64,000 nt of DNA from UBA4417 sp031550085 (GTDB lineage: Bacteria; Bacteroidota; Bacteroidia; Bacteroidales; UBA4417), in assembly GCA_031550085.1 (NCBI GenBank), contig JAVBOY010000017.1, positions 62,001-126,000 on the forward strand, read 5' to 3'. Positions within the stretch are counted from its first letter, which is position 1. Every line of letters starts with the position of its first letter. Under the pieces are notes generated by a model that made no database searches, was not told the origin of the DNA, and saw only the letters and a program-made list of their open reading frames with translations. A program made the position numbers and the translations under genes. This document shows positions 1 through 8,513 of the stretch, piece after piece.

Positions 1-1
1 C

Positions 2-901
2 ATTGATACGGCAAGATCCATTCTGGCCGAAGAAAAAGACGAAGACCTTCGCATTTTTGCCCGGGAAGAATTGGATACCATGCTACCCAAACAAGAAAAG
101 TTGGAAGAAGAAATCAGGTTGTTGTTGATCCCGGCCGATCCGCAGGACAGCAAAAATGCCGTGCTCGAAATCCGCGCCGGAACCGGAGGCGACGAAGCCA
201 GCATTTTTGCCGGCGATTTGTACCGCATGTACCAACGTTACTGCGAACGCAAAGGCTGGAAAATCGAATTGATAACCATGACCGAAGGCACGGTGGGCGG
301 ATACAAGGAAATTATCATCACCGTAAAAGGCGACGGCGCCTACGGTTTGCTGAAATACGAATCGGGCGTGCACCGGGTGCAACGCGTGCCGGATACCGAA
401 ACCCAGGGCCGCGTGCATACTTCGGCGGCATCGGTGGTGGTACTGCCCGAAGCCGACGAATTTGACGTGGAAATCAAAGCCAACGACATCCGCAAAGATA
501 CCTTCTGTTCCTCGGGCCCGGGCGGACAAAGCGTAAATACCACCTACTCGGCGGTGCGCTTAACACACATTCCAACAGGAATTGTCGTCGCCATTCAGGA
601 TGAAAAATCCCAAATCAAAAACCACGAAAAAGCCATGTCGGTACTGCGCACCCGCATTTTTGAAATGGAATACCAAAAATACCTCGATGAAGTATCGAAA
701 AAACGAAAAACCATGGTTTCCAGCGGTGACCGTTCGGCAAAAATCCGTACTTACAATTACCCGCAAAGCCGCGTGACCGACCACCGCATCGGTTTGACCA
801 TGTATAATTTGCCCGTGTTTATGGATGGAGAAATCCAGGAATTTATCGATGCCCTGCAACTGGCCGAAAACGCCGAACGTTTGAAAGAAGCGGCGGCGTA
901 G
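2..901 (+). CDS. prfA: Peptide chain release factor 1, 5'-truncated by window edge
   Basis: Recognises UAA/UAG stop codons in the ribosomal A site and triggers peptidyl-tRNA hydrolysis. The open frame runs in from position 2, so the N-terminus lies outside the window; the TTG at 71 is internal, not a start. The protein contains the catalytic GGQ loop (SSGPGGQSVN) and, upstream of it, VPDTETQGRVHTS. The PxT tripeptide (here PDT) sits where RF1 has PAT, rather than the SPF of RF2, which is why I call prfA and not prfB. It ends at a TAG at 899. It is followed by a long repetitive spacer and pyrF; the prfA-pyrF order is one I recall from other Bacteroidia. Confidence 0.96.
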   Translation: MDTARSILAEEKDEDLRIFAREELDTMLPKQEKLEEEIRLLLIPADPQDSKNAVLEIRAGTGGDEASIFAGDLYRMYQRYCERKGWKIELITMTEGTVGGYKEIIITVKGDGAYGLLKYESGVHRVQRVPDTETQGRVHTSAASVVVLPEADEFDVEIKANDIRKDTFCSSGPGGQSVNTTYSAVRLTHIPTGIVVAIQDEKSQIKNHEKAMSVLRTRIFEMEYQKYLDEVSKKRKTMVSSGDRSAKIRTYNYPQSRVTDHRIGLTMYNLPVFMDGEIQEFIDALQLAENAERLKEAAA

Positions 902-1417
902 TTCGGTGAACGGTATAAGGTAAAGGGTGAAAATCGGGGAAGTAGGGGAAAAGAGCGTTTGTTGAACTGTTGAACTGTTGAACTGTTGAACTGTTGAACT
1001 GTTGAATTGTTTATTTGTGAAGCGTGAACAGTGAAGGGTGAGTAACTTGTTGAATCGTTGAACTGTTGAGTTGTTGAACTGTTTATGGGGAAAGGGGCCG
1101 TAACTTGATTCTTATCGATTGCGATAATTAAATCTAACAATATTCTATTTTAATCTCATAATGTGAAATGTCTGTTTAATTGTTTAATTGTATAAAACCC
1201 ATTTTCAATTGAAAAGAAACTCGTTTACTGTTTTACACCCCCGCCCTTACGGGCACCCCCGCAAGCGGGGGATCGCTTTCTGTCAACTTGTCTACTAAAA
1301 GCCCCATTTTCAATTCTCCATTTTCAATTAAAAACCCTTCTGCATCCAAACTGGTCTACTCGTCAACTCGTTTACTAAAAACATTTTCAACTCTCAATTT
1401 TCAACTTTCAATTAACC
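902..1417. repeat. Mosaic intergenic repeat, copy A (TTGAACTG array plus TTTTCAATT tail)
   Basis: A 516-base gene-free spacer. From 958 it holds consecutive near-perfect 8-9 base units of the type GTTGAACT, a GTGAACAGTGAAGGGTGA motif near 1023, then more units (TTGAATCGTTGAACTG). After a unique AT-rich middle and a hairpin pair, the right third is built from TTTTCAATT and TCGTTTACT units and ends directly before the pyrF start. The same modules in the same order recur at 17350-17702 and, shorter, at 21300-21484. Short frames through it give repeating STVQQFN peptides that are not proteins. Confidence 0.85.
1241..1271. repeat. Two adjacent GC-rich hairpins inside repeat copy A
   Basis: GCCC-TTAC-GGGC (1243-1254) is followed at once by CCCCCG-CAAG-CGGGGG (1256-1271). 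Both have four-base loops and stand out from the AT-rich surroundings. There is no following T-run, so a simple intrinsic terminator is unlikely; a REP-like or mRNA-stabilising element is possible. Confidence 0.6.
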
Positions 1418-2263
1418 ATGACCCGTACCGAGCTTTTTCAAATCATCCAACATAAGAAATCATTCCTTTGCGTGGGTTTGGACAGCGATCTCACCAAAAT
1501 TCCACAACACCTTTTAACAGAAGAAGACCCGGTTTTTGAGTTCAACAGGCAAATCATCGATGCCACACTGCCCTATGCCGTTGCGTACAAACCCAATCTG
1601 GCATTTTACGAAAGTGCGGGAATTAAAGGCATGATAAGCCTGCACAAAACCTTGGAATACCTGAACCAATTTAAAAATCAAGCATTTACCATTGCCGACG
1701 CCAAACGCGGCGACATTGGAAATACATCCACCCAATACGCCAAAAGTGTCTTTGATAAAACCGCTTCGGGCTTTGATTTTGATGCCGTTACCGTGGCTCC
1801 CTATATGGGAGAAGATTCCGTAAAACCGTTTTTGGAATTTCAGGGGAAATGGGTAATCCTGCTGGCTTTAACGTCCAACAAAGGCGCCAACGACTTTCAA
1901 CTGTCCGGACAGGACGATTCGGAAGAAAAACTGTTTGAAAAAGTGCTTCGCATCTCGCAAAACTGGGGTACCGCCGACAACCTGATGTATGTATGCGGCG
2001 CTACACAAGCGCAACTATTTGCACAAATCCGTAACATCGTTCCCCATCATTTCCTGTTGGTTCCCGGAGTGGGAGCACAGGGCGGCAGTTTGCAGGAAGT
2101 GGCCCAATACGGGATGAATGCCCAATGCGGATTGCTGGTAAATGCGTCGAGAAGTATTTTATTTGCTTCGGCAGGAACCGATTTTGCCGAAAAAGCGCAG
2201 GCAGAAGCCGTTTCGATCCAGAAAGAAATGGAAGTATTGTTAGCAAAAAACGGCTTACTATAA
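1418..2263 (+). CDS. pyrF: Orotidine 5'-phosphate decarboxylase (type 2)
   Basis: Decarboxylates OMP to UMP, the last step of de novo pyrimidine synthesis in the cytosol. The 281-aa protein begins with FLCVGLDSDL (substrate-binding Asp region) and carries the signature DAKRGDIGNTS around residues 94-104, with catalytic Lys96. This spacing and the length (about 270-280 aa) mark the type 2 subfamily rather than the 230-aa E. coli type. VPGVGAQGG near the C-terminus is the phosphate-binding loop. The ATG at 1418 directly follows the CAATT repeat tail of copy A, so any leader is made of repeat sequence. The stop codon lies inside the stem of the downstream terminator. Confidence 0.96.
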   Translation: MTRTELFQIIQHKKSFLCVGLDSDLTKIPQHLLTEEDPVFEFNRQIIDATLPYAVAYKPNLAFYESAGIKGMISLHKTLEYLNQFKNQAFTIADAKRGDIGNTSTQYAKSVFDKTASGFDFDAVTVAPYMGEDSVKPFLEFQGKWVILLALTSNKGANDFQLSGQDDSEEKLFEKVLRISQNWGTADNLMYVCGATQAQLFAQIRNIVPHHFLLVPGVGAQGGSLQEVAQYGMNAQCGLLVNASRSILFASAGTDFAEKAQAEAVSIQKEMEVLLAKNGLL

Positions 2264-2275
2264 GCCGCTTTTTTT
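2245..2275 (+). terminator. Intrinsic terminator overlapping the pyrF stop codon
   Basis: Stem CGGCTTA / TAAGCCG with a short CTA loop, preceded by an A-run and followed by CTTTTTTT. The pyrF TAA forms part of the stem. The A-run also makes it usable for the convergent rhomboid gene ending at 2277. Confidence 0.8.
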
Positions 2276-2276
2276 A

Positions 2277-3200
2277 TCATTTTTTGTTGCTGAACTTAAA
2301 CAGCAATTCTTTTTCCTCTTTGTTAAGGCTCGCATACCCCGACTTCGAGATTTTATCCAGAATGGTGTCGATCCGTTCCTGCATTTTTGCCCGTTGGCTG
2401 TTGTACTCGTCATCCGTTATGGGACGTTGCACATAAATATTTTCCGTTTCCTTCTGCGAATGCTTTTTCATTCGCGGTTTAAACCGTTTGAATGTCAAAG
2501 CAGAAGGCAAATGAACATTTTGCTTTAAAAACAACACAAAGACGGCCCCGGCCAGAGCGCCGCCCAAATGGGCCAAATGGCCTCCGGCATTGCTTCCCCT
2601 CGGAATCATAAAAACATCCATCAAAATGGTGGCCAGCATAATGTATTTCAACTTTACACTTCCGAACAAAAATAAATTCAACCGGTAATTGGGTACCAGC
2701 GTCGAGATAGATACCACAATGGCCAATACCGATGCGGAAGCGCCCAAAGCAATGGCGCCGTTCAAATGATCGCTGAATACCGGAAACACGTTAAAGGCAA
2801 TCATAAATGCCAATGCACCAGCAATGCCGCCGACAAAATAAACAAGAAGCAAATGGCGGTTTGTGAGGAATTCCAGGAAAATTTTGCCGAACCAGTAGAG
2901 CCACAGCATGTTGAAAAGCAAATGCCAAAAATCAAGATGCAAAAACATATAAGAGACAATCGTCCACGGCCGGTGCAAAAATACTTCCCAATTGGCAGGT
3001 ACGGCAAAATAGTCGAGAATAAAGCGTTCCCACGATTCCGTGCCGGCCCCGGTTTCTTTTTGCGTAAACAAAAAAACAAATAAAGAAACGATATTGATGA
3101 TTCCCCAAACCAGGATATTAATCAAAATCAGTTTGGGAAGCACCGATTTCCCTTTAAAAAAGGTTTTAATTCGCTCCGATGCAGAAGGTTGTTGATACAT
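2277..3200 (-). CDS. Rhomboid family intramembrane serine protease (first of tandem pair)
   Basis: Integral membrane protease that cuts transmembrane substrates within the bilayer. The 307-aa protein has about six hydrophobic segments, a WR-like loop region after TM1 and the Ser motif GASAS (Ser155) with the His motif GGHLAHLGG (His211 by alignment with GlpG). The residue after the catalytic Ser is Ala, where most rhomboids have Gly (GxSG). The C-terminal 80 residues are charged and cytosolic. It lies 94 bases downstream of a second rhomboid on the same strand and I see no promoter box between them, so the two are probably cotranscribed. Substrates are unknown. Confidence 0.9.
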   Translation of the reverse strand: MYQQPSASERIKTFFKGKSVLPKLILINILVWGIINIVSLFVFLFTQKETGAGTESWERFILDYFAVPANWEVFLHRPWTIVSYMFLHLDFWHLLFNMLWLYWFGKIFLEFLTNRHLLLVYFVGGIAGALAFMIAFNVFPVFSDHLNGAIALGASASVLAIVVSISTLVPNYRLNLFLFGSVKLKYIMLATILMDVFMIPRGSNAGGHLAHLGGALAGAVFVLFLKQNVHLPSALTFKRFKPRMKKHSQKETENIYVQRPITDDEYNSQRAKMQERIDTILDKISKSGYASLNKEEKELLFKFSNKK

Positions 3201-3294
3201 TTTTTATTGTTTGAAACTCATTCCCGGCCTCTCCTTACTTCCGGTTTTGTTGTTTGCCCCCCTTTAAACTACCTTAAAAAAAGTGACTTTCTCA

Positions 3295-4158
3295 TCATTC
3301 ATAATGCCTCTCATAAGAATTGCTGTGCAGACGCCCTTTCTTGCGCCAGTACAGAATCAGGATCAAGCCGAACAACATACCGCCCAAATGAGCAAAATGG
3401 GCTACATTGTCGTTGGAATAAATACCCGAGAAAAATTCAAAGAGCCCGTACAAAATCACAAACCACTTTGCTTTCATCGGGATAACAAAGTAAATTTGAA
3501 TGACCGCATTGGGGAACAACATTCCAAAAGCCAGCAAAATTCCAAAAATTGCTCCTGATGCACCTATAACAACAGGTAAATTAAGGTAATGTTCTTTACA
3601 AGCACTCACAAAAGTAACAGCTTGTTGCATAGCTTGGGTATCACTTGGATTTTGAAGCAATGTATTCCAGTTACTTACAAATTGTTGGTAAAGCTGACTT
3701 AAATCAGGATTCGAGTGTATAAAATCCATAAAACTAGTACTGTTCATAAATGCATTAAGGATTTCAACATTCGGTGCTTTTGTAAATTGATTCATCAATT
3801 GCAATGCAGAGTCGTGGCTGATTTGGTAATAAAATATGGCGTAATGCAACAAGGCCGCACCGATTCCGCAAACCAGGTAATAAAAAATAAACCGTTTGGA
3901 ACCCCAGGTTGCTTCAATGGCCGATCCGAAAATAAACAAAGCGAACATGTTCGAAAAAATATGCATGAAGCTGCGCGTATCGTGCATAAACATGTACGTG
4001 ATAAACTGGAAAGGCTGGAACTTGGATGCGCCCCAATAGTGCAATCCCAGGATATCCGTCAGGTCGATTCCTTTCAATCGCCCGAGCAGCAAGGTGACGG
4101 CATATAAAAGGATATTCAGGATCAGCAAATTCTTGACAACCGGCGTAAGACTTCTCAT
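3295..4158 (-). CDS. Rhomboid family intramembrane serine protease (second of pair, with loop insertion)
   Basis: A 287-aa rhomboid with canonical catalytic motifs: GASGAIFG (Ser201) and NVAHFAHLGG (His257). Between TM segments ending near residue 112 and the catalytic helix at about 195 lies a hydrophilic insertion of roughly 75 residues (rich in Asn, Gln, Ser), longer than in typical bacterial rhomboids and probably a periplasmic subdomain. A promoter box at 4181-4188 gives a short leader to the ATG at 4158. It is the upstream gene of the rhomboid pair. Confidence 0.92.
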   Translation of the reverse strand: MRSLTPVVKNLLILNILLYAVTLLLGRLKGIDLTDILGLHYWGASKFQPFQFITYMFMHDTRSFMHIFSNMFALFIFGSAIEATWGSKRFIFYYLVCGIGAALLHYAIFYYQISHDSALQLMNQFTKAPNVEILNAFMNSTSFMDFIHSNPDLSQLYQQFVSNWNTLLQNPSDTQAMQQAVTFVSACKEHYLNLPVVIGASGAIFGILLAFGMLFPNAVIQIYFVIPMKAKWFVILYGLFEFFSGIYSNDNVAHFAHLGGMLFGLILILYWRKKGRLHSNSYERHYE

Positions 4159-4501
4159 AAAACACGTGATTTTTAGCCTGCAAAAGTACTAAAATTGTAC
4201 ACGACCGTATGGAATTTACGCACAGAGAAAGAAGTTGGTCCCAGTTCGGCGCAAGTTACGCTTGCGTTACAGGATTTAAAACAGCTTATCATAATGTATA
4301 AAAGTTTTTTTCACAAAAGGAAACTAAAAGCAAAAAGGGAATATTTTCAAAGAAATTTTAGCTGCAAAAAATGGAGATTGGCTTTTTGTGCTGTTTTGTT
4401 GGAATTTCCAGCCTTCAAAAATTTCATTTTCTCATAAAAAAGCCGTACTTTCGTGCTCCTTTTAAACGAATTAAAGAAACCTATATAGAGTTTATTACCA
4501 G
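4159..4501. other. Divergent intergenic region, rhomboid / gyrA
   Basis: 343 bases without a gene. It holds the rhomboid promoter at its left edge and, near 4446-4453, TACTTTCG, a one-mismatch -7 box that could drive gyrA with a leader of about 45 bases. An 80-codon frame at 4195-4437 has no recognisable features and is not called. Otherwise AT-rich and unremarkable. Confidence 0.5.
4181..4188 (-). promoter_or_regulatory. -7 promoter box of the rhomboid pair
   Basis: TACTTTTG on the minus strand, an exact match to the Bacteroidota TAnnTTTG element, 22 bases before the ATG of the rhomboid gene. No clear -33 TTTG is seen. Confidence 0.7.
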
Positions 4502-7039
4502 ATGGATACATTGAACGAAGGCGAAAAAATAATTCAGGTTAACATTGAAAATCAGATGAAAACATTTTACATCGACTATTCCATGTCGGTGATTGTTTCG
4601 CGTGCATTGCCCGATGTGCGCGACGGGTTAAAGCCTGTTCACAGAAGGGTGTTGTTCGGAATGCTTGAATTAGGAACCCTTTCAAACCGTCCTTACAAGA
4701 AATCAGCCCGTATTGTCGGGGAAGTACTCGGAAAGTACCACCCGCACGGCGACTCATCTGTATATGATGCCATGGTGCGTATGGCGCAGGTATGGTCCTT
4801 GCGCTATCCGTTGGTCGACGGGCAAGGTAACTTCGGATCCATCGACGGCGACAGCCCTGCTGCCATGCGGTATACCGAAGCCCGCCTGCGTAAAATCGCA
4901 GAAGAAATGCTGGCCGATATCGACAAAGATACCGTCGATTTCCAATTAAACTTTGACGATTCGTTGGAAGAACCGACTGTTTTACCCTCCAAAGCCCCGA
5001 ATTTACTGATAAACGGCACATCGGGAATTGCCGTGGGAATGGCCACCAACATGCCGCCGCACAATTTGAGTCAGGTAGTCGATGGCTGCATTGCATATAT
5101 TGACAATCAGGAAATTACCATTGATGAATTGATGCAATACATCAAGGCTCCCGATTTTCCGACCGGAGGAATCATCTACGGATACGAAGGAGTCCGGGAA
5201 GCATACCATACCGGGCGCGGACGTGTTGTCATGCGCGGCGAAGCCGCCATTGAAACCGACGAAAGAGGGCGCGAGTGCATTATTGCCTCGTCGATTCCTT
5301 ACCAGGTCAATAAAGCCGAAATGATCAAGAAAACGGCTGACATGGTGAATGAAAAGAAAATCGAAGGCATTTCGGATATCCGCGACGAAAGCGATCGCAA
5401 TGGAATCCGGATTGTATACGAATTGCGCCGCGATGCCGTAGCCAATGTGGTATTGAACAAATTATACCAATACACGGCTTTGCAAACCTCATTCGGCGTC
5501 AACAGCATTGCCTTGGTAAAAGGGCGCCCGTACCAGCTCAATTTAAAACAACAAATCAAGTATTTTATCGAACACCGTCACGAAGTGGTGGTACGCCGGA
5601 CGCAATACGAACTTCGTGAAGCCGAAAAACGCGCCCACATTCTCGAAGGCTTGATCATTGCGGTCGACAACATCGACGAAGTCATCAAAATCATTCGTTC
5701 GGCGCGGACACCAGAAATTGCACGGACCAATTTGATGGAGCGTTTCGAATTGTCCGAAATTCAGGCACGCGCCATTCTGGATATGCGTTTGCAAAGTTTG
5801 ACCGGTCTTCGCATCGATGAACTGAAAGAAGAATACGCCGAGTTGATGACTCTCATCGACCATTTGCGCAGTATTTTGGCCGACGAATCCCTGCGCATGC
5901 AAATTATCAAGGACGAATTGGCCGAAATCAAGGAAAAATACGGCGACGAACCCCGCACGCGCATCGAACATTCCGCCAAAGACATCCGCATTGAAGACAT
6001 CATTGCCGACGAAAGCGTGGTGATCACCATTTCACATATGGGATACATCAAACGGACTCCGCTGGCCGATTACAAGAGCCAAAAGCGGGGAGGGAAGGGG
6101 AGCCGCGGTTCGGACACTCGCGACGAAGACTTTTTGGAACATTTGTATGTGGCTACCGCCCACAATTACTTGCTCTTTTTCACCGAAAAAGGAAAATGTT
6201 ACTGGTTGCGCGTATACGAAATACCCGAAGGTACCAAAATATCGAAAGGACGTGCCATTCAAAACCTGATCAATATTGAGCCCGATGATAAGATCCGTGC
6301 CATCATCAACCTCAAAGACCTGAAAGACGAAGATTACATCAACAATAACTTCATCATTCTTTGCACCAAGCAAGGCACCATTAAAAAAACCTCGCTCGAG
6401 GCCTATTCGCGCCCAAGGCAAAACGGAATCAATGCCATCAATATCAATGATGGGGATTCCTTACTGGAAGCCAAATTAACCGATGGAAAAAATGAAATCG
6501 TCATGGCGCTCCGTTCCGGACGGGCTATCCGCTTCAACGAAAGCACCGTTCGTCCCATGGGACGAACCGCGACCGGCGTGAGGGGAATCAGCCTCAATCG
6601 TGCGAACGACGAAGTAGTCGGGATGATTTGCGTAGGAGAGGGGAGCAGCGAAATTTTGGTTGTCAGTGAAAACGGTTACGGAAAACGCTCCGACATCGAC
6701 GATTACCGCATCACCAACCGGGGTGGAAAAGGCGTAAAAACCATCAGCATCACCGAAAAAACAGGCCAATTGATTGCCATTAAAAACGTGACTGACGCCG
6801 ATGACCTGATGATTATTACCAAATCGGGAATCACTATCCGGATCGAAGTAAGCAGCTTGCGCGTCGTAGGCCGTGCCACCCAAGGCGTCCGGCTGATCAA
6901 CCTGAAAGAGGACGCGATAGCTGCCGTGGCAAAAGTTGAAATTCCGGAAACCGTTGAATCCGAGGAAGAAGAAAGAGAAATAGACGGACCGGAAGATGCA
7001 AATCCGGATGTTTCCTTAGATAATTTGCAAGAAGAATAA
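4502..7039 (+). CDS. gyrA: DNA gyrase subunit A
   Basis: Catalytic subunit of gyrase, which introduces negative supercoils by double-strand passage. The 845-aa protein has the breakage-reunion domain with AMRYTEARL (catalytic Tyr124) and a quinolone-determining region KYHPHGDSSVYDA carrying Ser85 and Asp89, the wild-type residues equivalent to E. coli Ser83 and Asp87. The C-terminal beta-pinwheel contains the GyrA box QKRGGKG near residue 527, which separates it from ParC. The last 30 residues are strongly acidic. gyrB is not in the window. Monocistronic by appearance; the next gene has its own leader. Confidence 0.98.
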   Translation: MDTLNEGEKIIQVNIENQMKTFYIDYSMSVIVSRALPDVRDGLKPVHRRVLFGMLELGTLSNRPYKKSARIVGEVLGKYHPHGDSSVYDAMVRMAQVWSLRYPLVDGQGNFGSIDGDSPAAMRYTEARLRKIAEEMLADIDKDTVDFQLNFDDSLEEPTVLPSKAPNLLINGTSGIAVGMATNMPPHNLSQVVDGCIAYIDNQEITIDELMQYIKAPDFPTGGIIYGYEGVREAYHTGRGRVVMRGEAAIETDERGRECIIASSIPYQVNKAEMIKKTADMVNEKKIEGISDIRDESDRNGIRIVYELRRDAVANVVLNKLYQYTALQTSFGVNSIALVKGRPYQLNLKQQIKYFIEHRHEVVVRRTQYELREAEKRAHILEGLIIAVDNIDEVIKIIRSARTPEIARTNLMERFELSEIQARAILDMRLQSLTGLRIDELKEEYAELMTLIDHLRSILADESLRMQIIKDELAEIKEKYGDEPRTRIEHSAKDIRIEDIIADESVVITISHMGYIKRTPLADYKSQKRGGKGSRGSDTRDEDFLEHLYVATAHNYLLFFTEKGKCYWLRVYEIPEGTKISKGRAIQNLINIEPDDKIRAIINLKDLKDEDYINNNFIILCTKQGTIKKTSLEAYSRPRQNGINAININDGDSLLEAKLTDGKNEIVMALRSGRAIRFNESTVRPMGRTATGVRGISLNRANDEVVGMICVGEGSSEILVVSENGYGKRSDIDDYRITNRGGKGVKTISITEKTGQLIAIKNVTDADDLMIITKSGITIRIEVSSLRVVGRATQGVRLINLKEDAIAAVAKVEIPETVESEEEEREIDGPEDANPDVSLDNLQEE

Positions 7040-7174
7040 AAAAAGGAATAACATTTGTGCCTTTATACTTGAAAGAAAACCCGGTCGGATGTGAATATTG
7101 TGTTAATTTTTTTTTCTACTTTTACACAATCCGTAAATTTGATCACCAAATTGAAATCAATTAATACCATTATC

Positions 7175-8350
7175 ATGAAAAAAAACATTCTATTTTTAGC
7201 ATTCGCGCTTATTGTCAGTGTTGCTTTTGCTCAAAAAAAGGACCGTTTATCCGCATACAACTACTGGAAAGACGGTAAATTAGACAAAGCCAAACCTTTA
7301 ATTGATAAAGCATCGGAAGATCCCTCGACGGCCGGTGAAGCTAAAACATGGCTTTACAAAGCCTATATTTACAACGATATTTATGTTAAACCGGAATTTA
7401 AGAATCTGGATCCCAATGCCTTACTAACAGCGTATAAATCCTATGTGAAAGCGGAAGAGCTGGATACAAAGGGTGAATACAAAGATCAAATCAAAGCAAA
7501 CAAACTCTTGTTGGGAGGACTATTTTTTAATGAGGGAATTTCTTTGGTTAAGGAAACCAAATACCAGGAAGCTTTGGAATATTTTCAAACGGCCGAATCA
7601 GCAAAACAAAGCTACGGCCAAATCGATACAGTGGCTATTTTCGGGCAAGCCATTTGCTATGAAAAGCTAAACCAAACCGACAAAGCAATTAGTGCTTACG
7701 AGCGCCTGATGCAGTTAAAGTATCCCGAACCGTCTGCCGTAGTTTCCTTATCCAATCTGTATTTGCAAAAGGGAGATAGCGCCAAGGCAGAAGCTGTGCT
7801 TAACATGGGAAAGAAGATGATGCCGGATAATCAGGATATTACAATTTCGTTGGCTCGTTTCTATGTGGATACCAAACAACACGAAAAAGCAGTTACAAGC
7901 TTGAAATCCGCATTTGCCAGTGATCCCGGCAACGTTTCGCTTGCCTACGCCTTGGGCGTCACCTATGATATGCTCAAAAGCGATACGGCGTTAGCTGCTG
8001 ATAAACGTGAAGTCTATACACAAGAAGCGATCAACTATTATATAAAAACACTTGAAATCGATCCCGTTTATTTTGACGGTTTGTACAATCTGGGTGTCGT
8101 ATACTACAACAAAGCGGTAGATGTGATCAACCAAGCCAATTTGCTTCCGGTTGCAAAGCAAGCCGAATACGATGCCATGATTGCCGAAGGAAATGCGACG
8201 TTGGAAAAAGCGTTGCCGTATTTGGAAAAATGCCACGAACTTCAGCCCAACGATAAGGCGACTATTGTTTCTTTGCAAAATATTTACCTGCGCTTGAAAA
8301 ACATGGATAAATGGAAAGAGATGAAAGATAAGTTATCCAAATTGAACTAG
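7175..8350 (+). CDS. Secreted tetratricopeptide repeat protein
   Basis: 391-aa protein with a clear signal peptide (MKKNILFLAFALIVSVAFAQ) and many TPR-like helical pairs, so probably a periplasmic scaffold. Motifs such as EALEYFQTAE, AISAYERLMQLK and YYIKTLEIDPVYFDGLYNLG are visible. I place the start at 7175 because the signal peptide begins there; the longer frame from 7091 adds 28 residues that would bury it. The upstream TACTTTTA at about 7116 is a near-consensus -7 box and supports this. The gene ends just before a strong terminator. Function unknown; it follows gyrA without evident link. Confidence 0.85.
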   Translation: MKKNILFLAFALIVSVAFAQKKDRLSAYNYWKDGKLDKAKPLIDKASEDPSTAGEAKTWLYKAYIYNDIYVKPEFKNLDPNALLTAYKSYVKAEELDTKGEYKDQIKANKLLLGGLFFNEGISLVKETKYQEALEYFQTAESAKQSYGQIDTVAIFGQAICYEKLNQTDKAISAYERLMQLKYPEPSAVVSLSNLYLQKGDSAKAEAVLNMGKKMMPDNQDITISLARFYVDTKQHEKAVTSLKSAFASDPGNVSLAYALGVTYDMLKSDTALAADKREVYTQEAINYYIKTLEIDPVYFDGLYNLGVVYYNKAVDVINQANLLPVAKQAEYDAMIAEGNATLEKALPYLEKCHELQPNDKATIVSLQNIYLRLKNMDKWKEMKDKLSKLN

Positions 8351-8373
8351 GAACAACAATTAAAGCATGATAC

Positions 8374-8408
8374 AAAAAACCTTGCGCTAACCCGCAAGGT
8401 TTTTTTTG
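8374..8408 (+). terminator. Intrinsic terminator after the TPR gene
   Basis: Stem AAACCTTGCG / CGCAAGGTTT with a six-base loop and an eight-T tail. It also shows that the downstream frame beginning at 8406 cannot start there. Confidence 0.9.
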
Positions 8409-8487
8409 AAATTATTAGTTAACATAATATTAATTATAGGATTTTATTCGAATTTAAAAGGATACAGCATTTTAGAGAAAAATATCC

Positions 8488-8495
8488 TACTTTTG
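8488..8495 (+). promoter_or_regulatory. -7 promoter box of the SRPBCC-GyrI gene
   Basis: Exact TACTTTTG, 18 bases before the ATG at 8514. It lies inside the longer frame from 8406 and so decides the start. Confidence 0.75.
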
Positions 8496-8513
8496 CATGC
8501 CAAAACAAAACGC

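Noticed and set aside
958..1010. Tandem 8-9 base repeats as a CRISPR array or phase-variation tract
   Set aside because: Units are too short and have no spacers for CRISPR; no coding frame or promoter spacer depends on their number.
757..1140. 127-codon minus-strand frame with repeated STVQQFN peptides
   Set aside because: It arises from the TTGAACTG repeat array and the antisense of prfA; no promoter, no domain.
1256..1271. CCCCCGCAAGCGGGGG hairpin as a rho-independent terminator of prfA
   Set aside because: It lies 355 bases beyond the prfA stop and has no following T-run.
4195..4437. 80-codon frame upstream of gyrA
   Set aside because: Lys/Phe-rich composition of AT-rich DNA, overlaps the likely gyrA promoter region, no recognisable domain.
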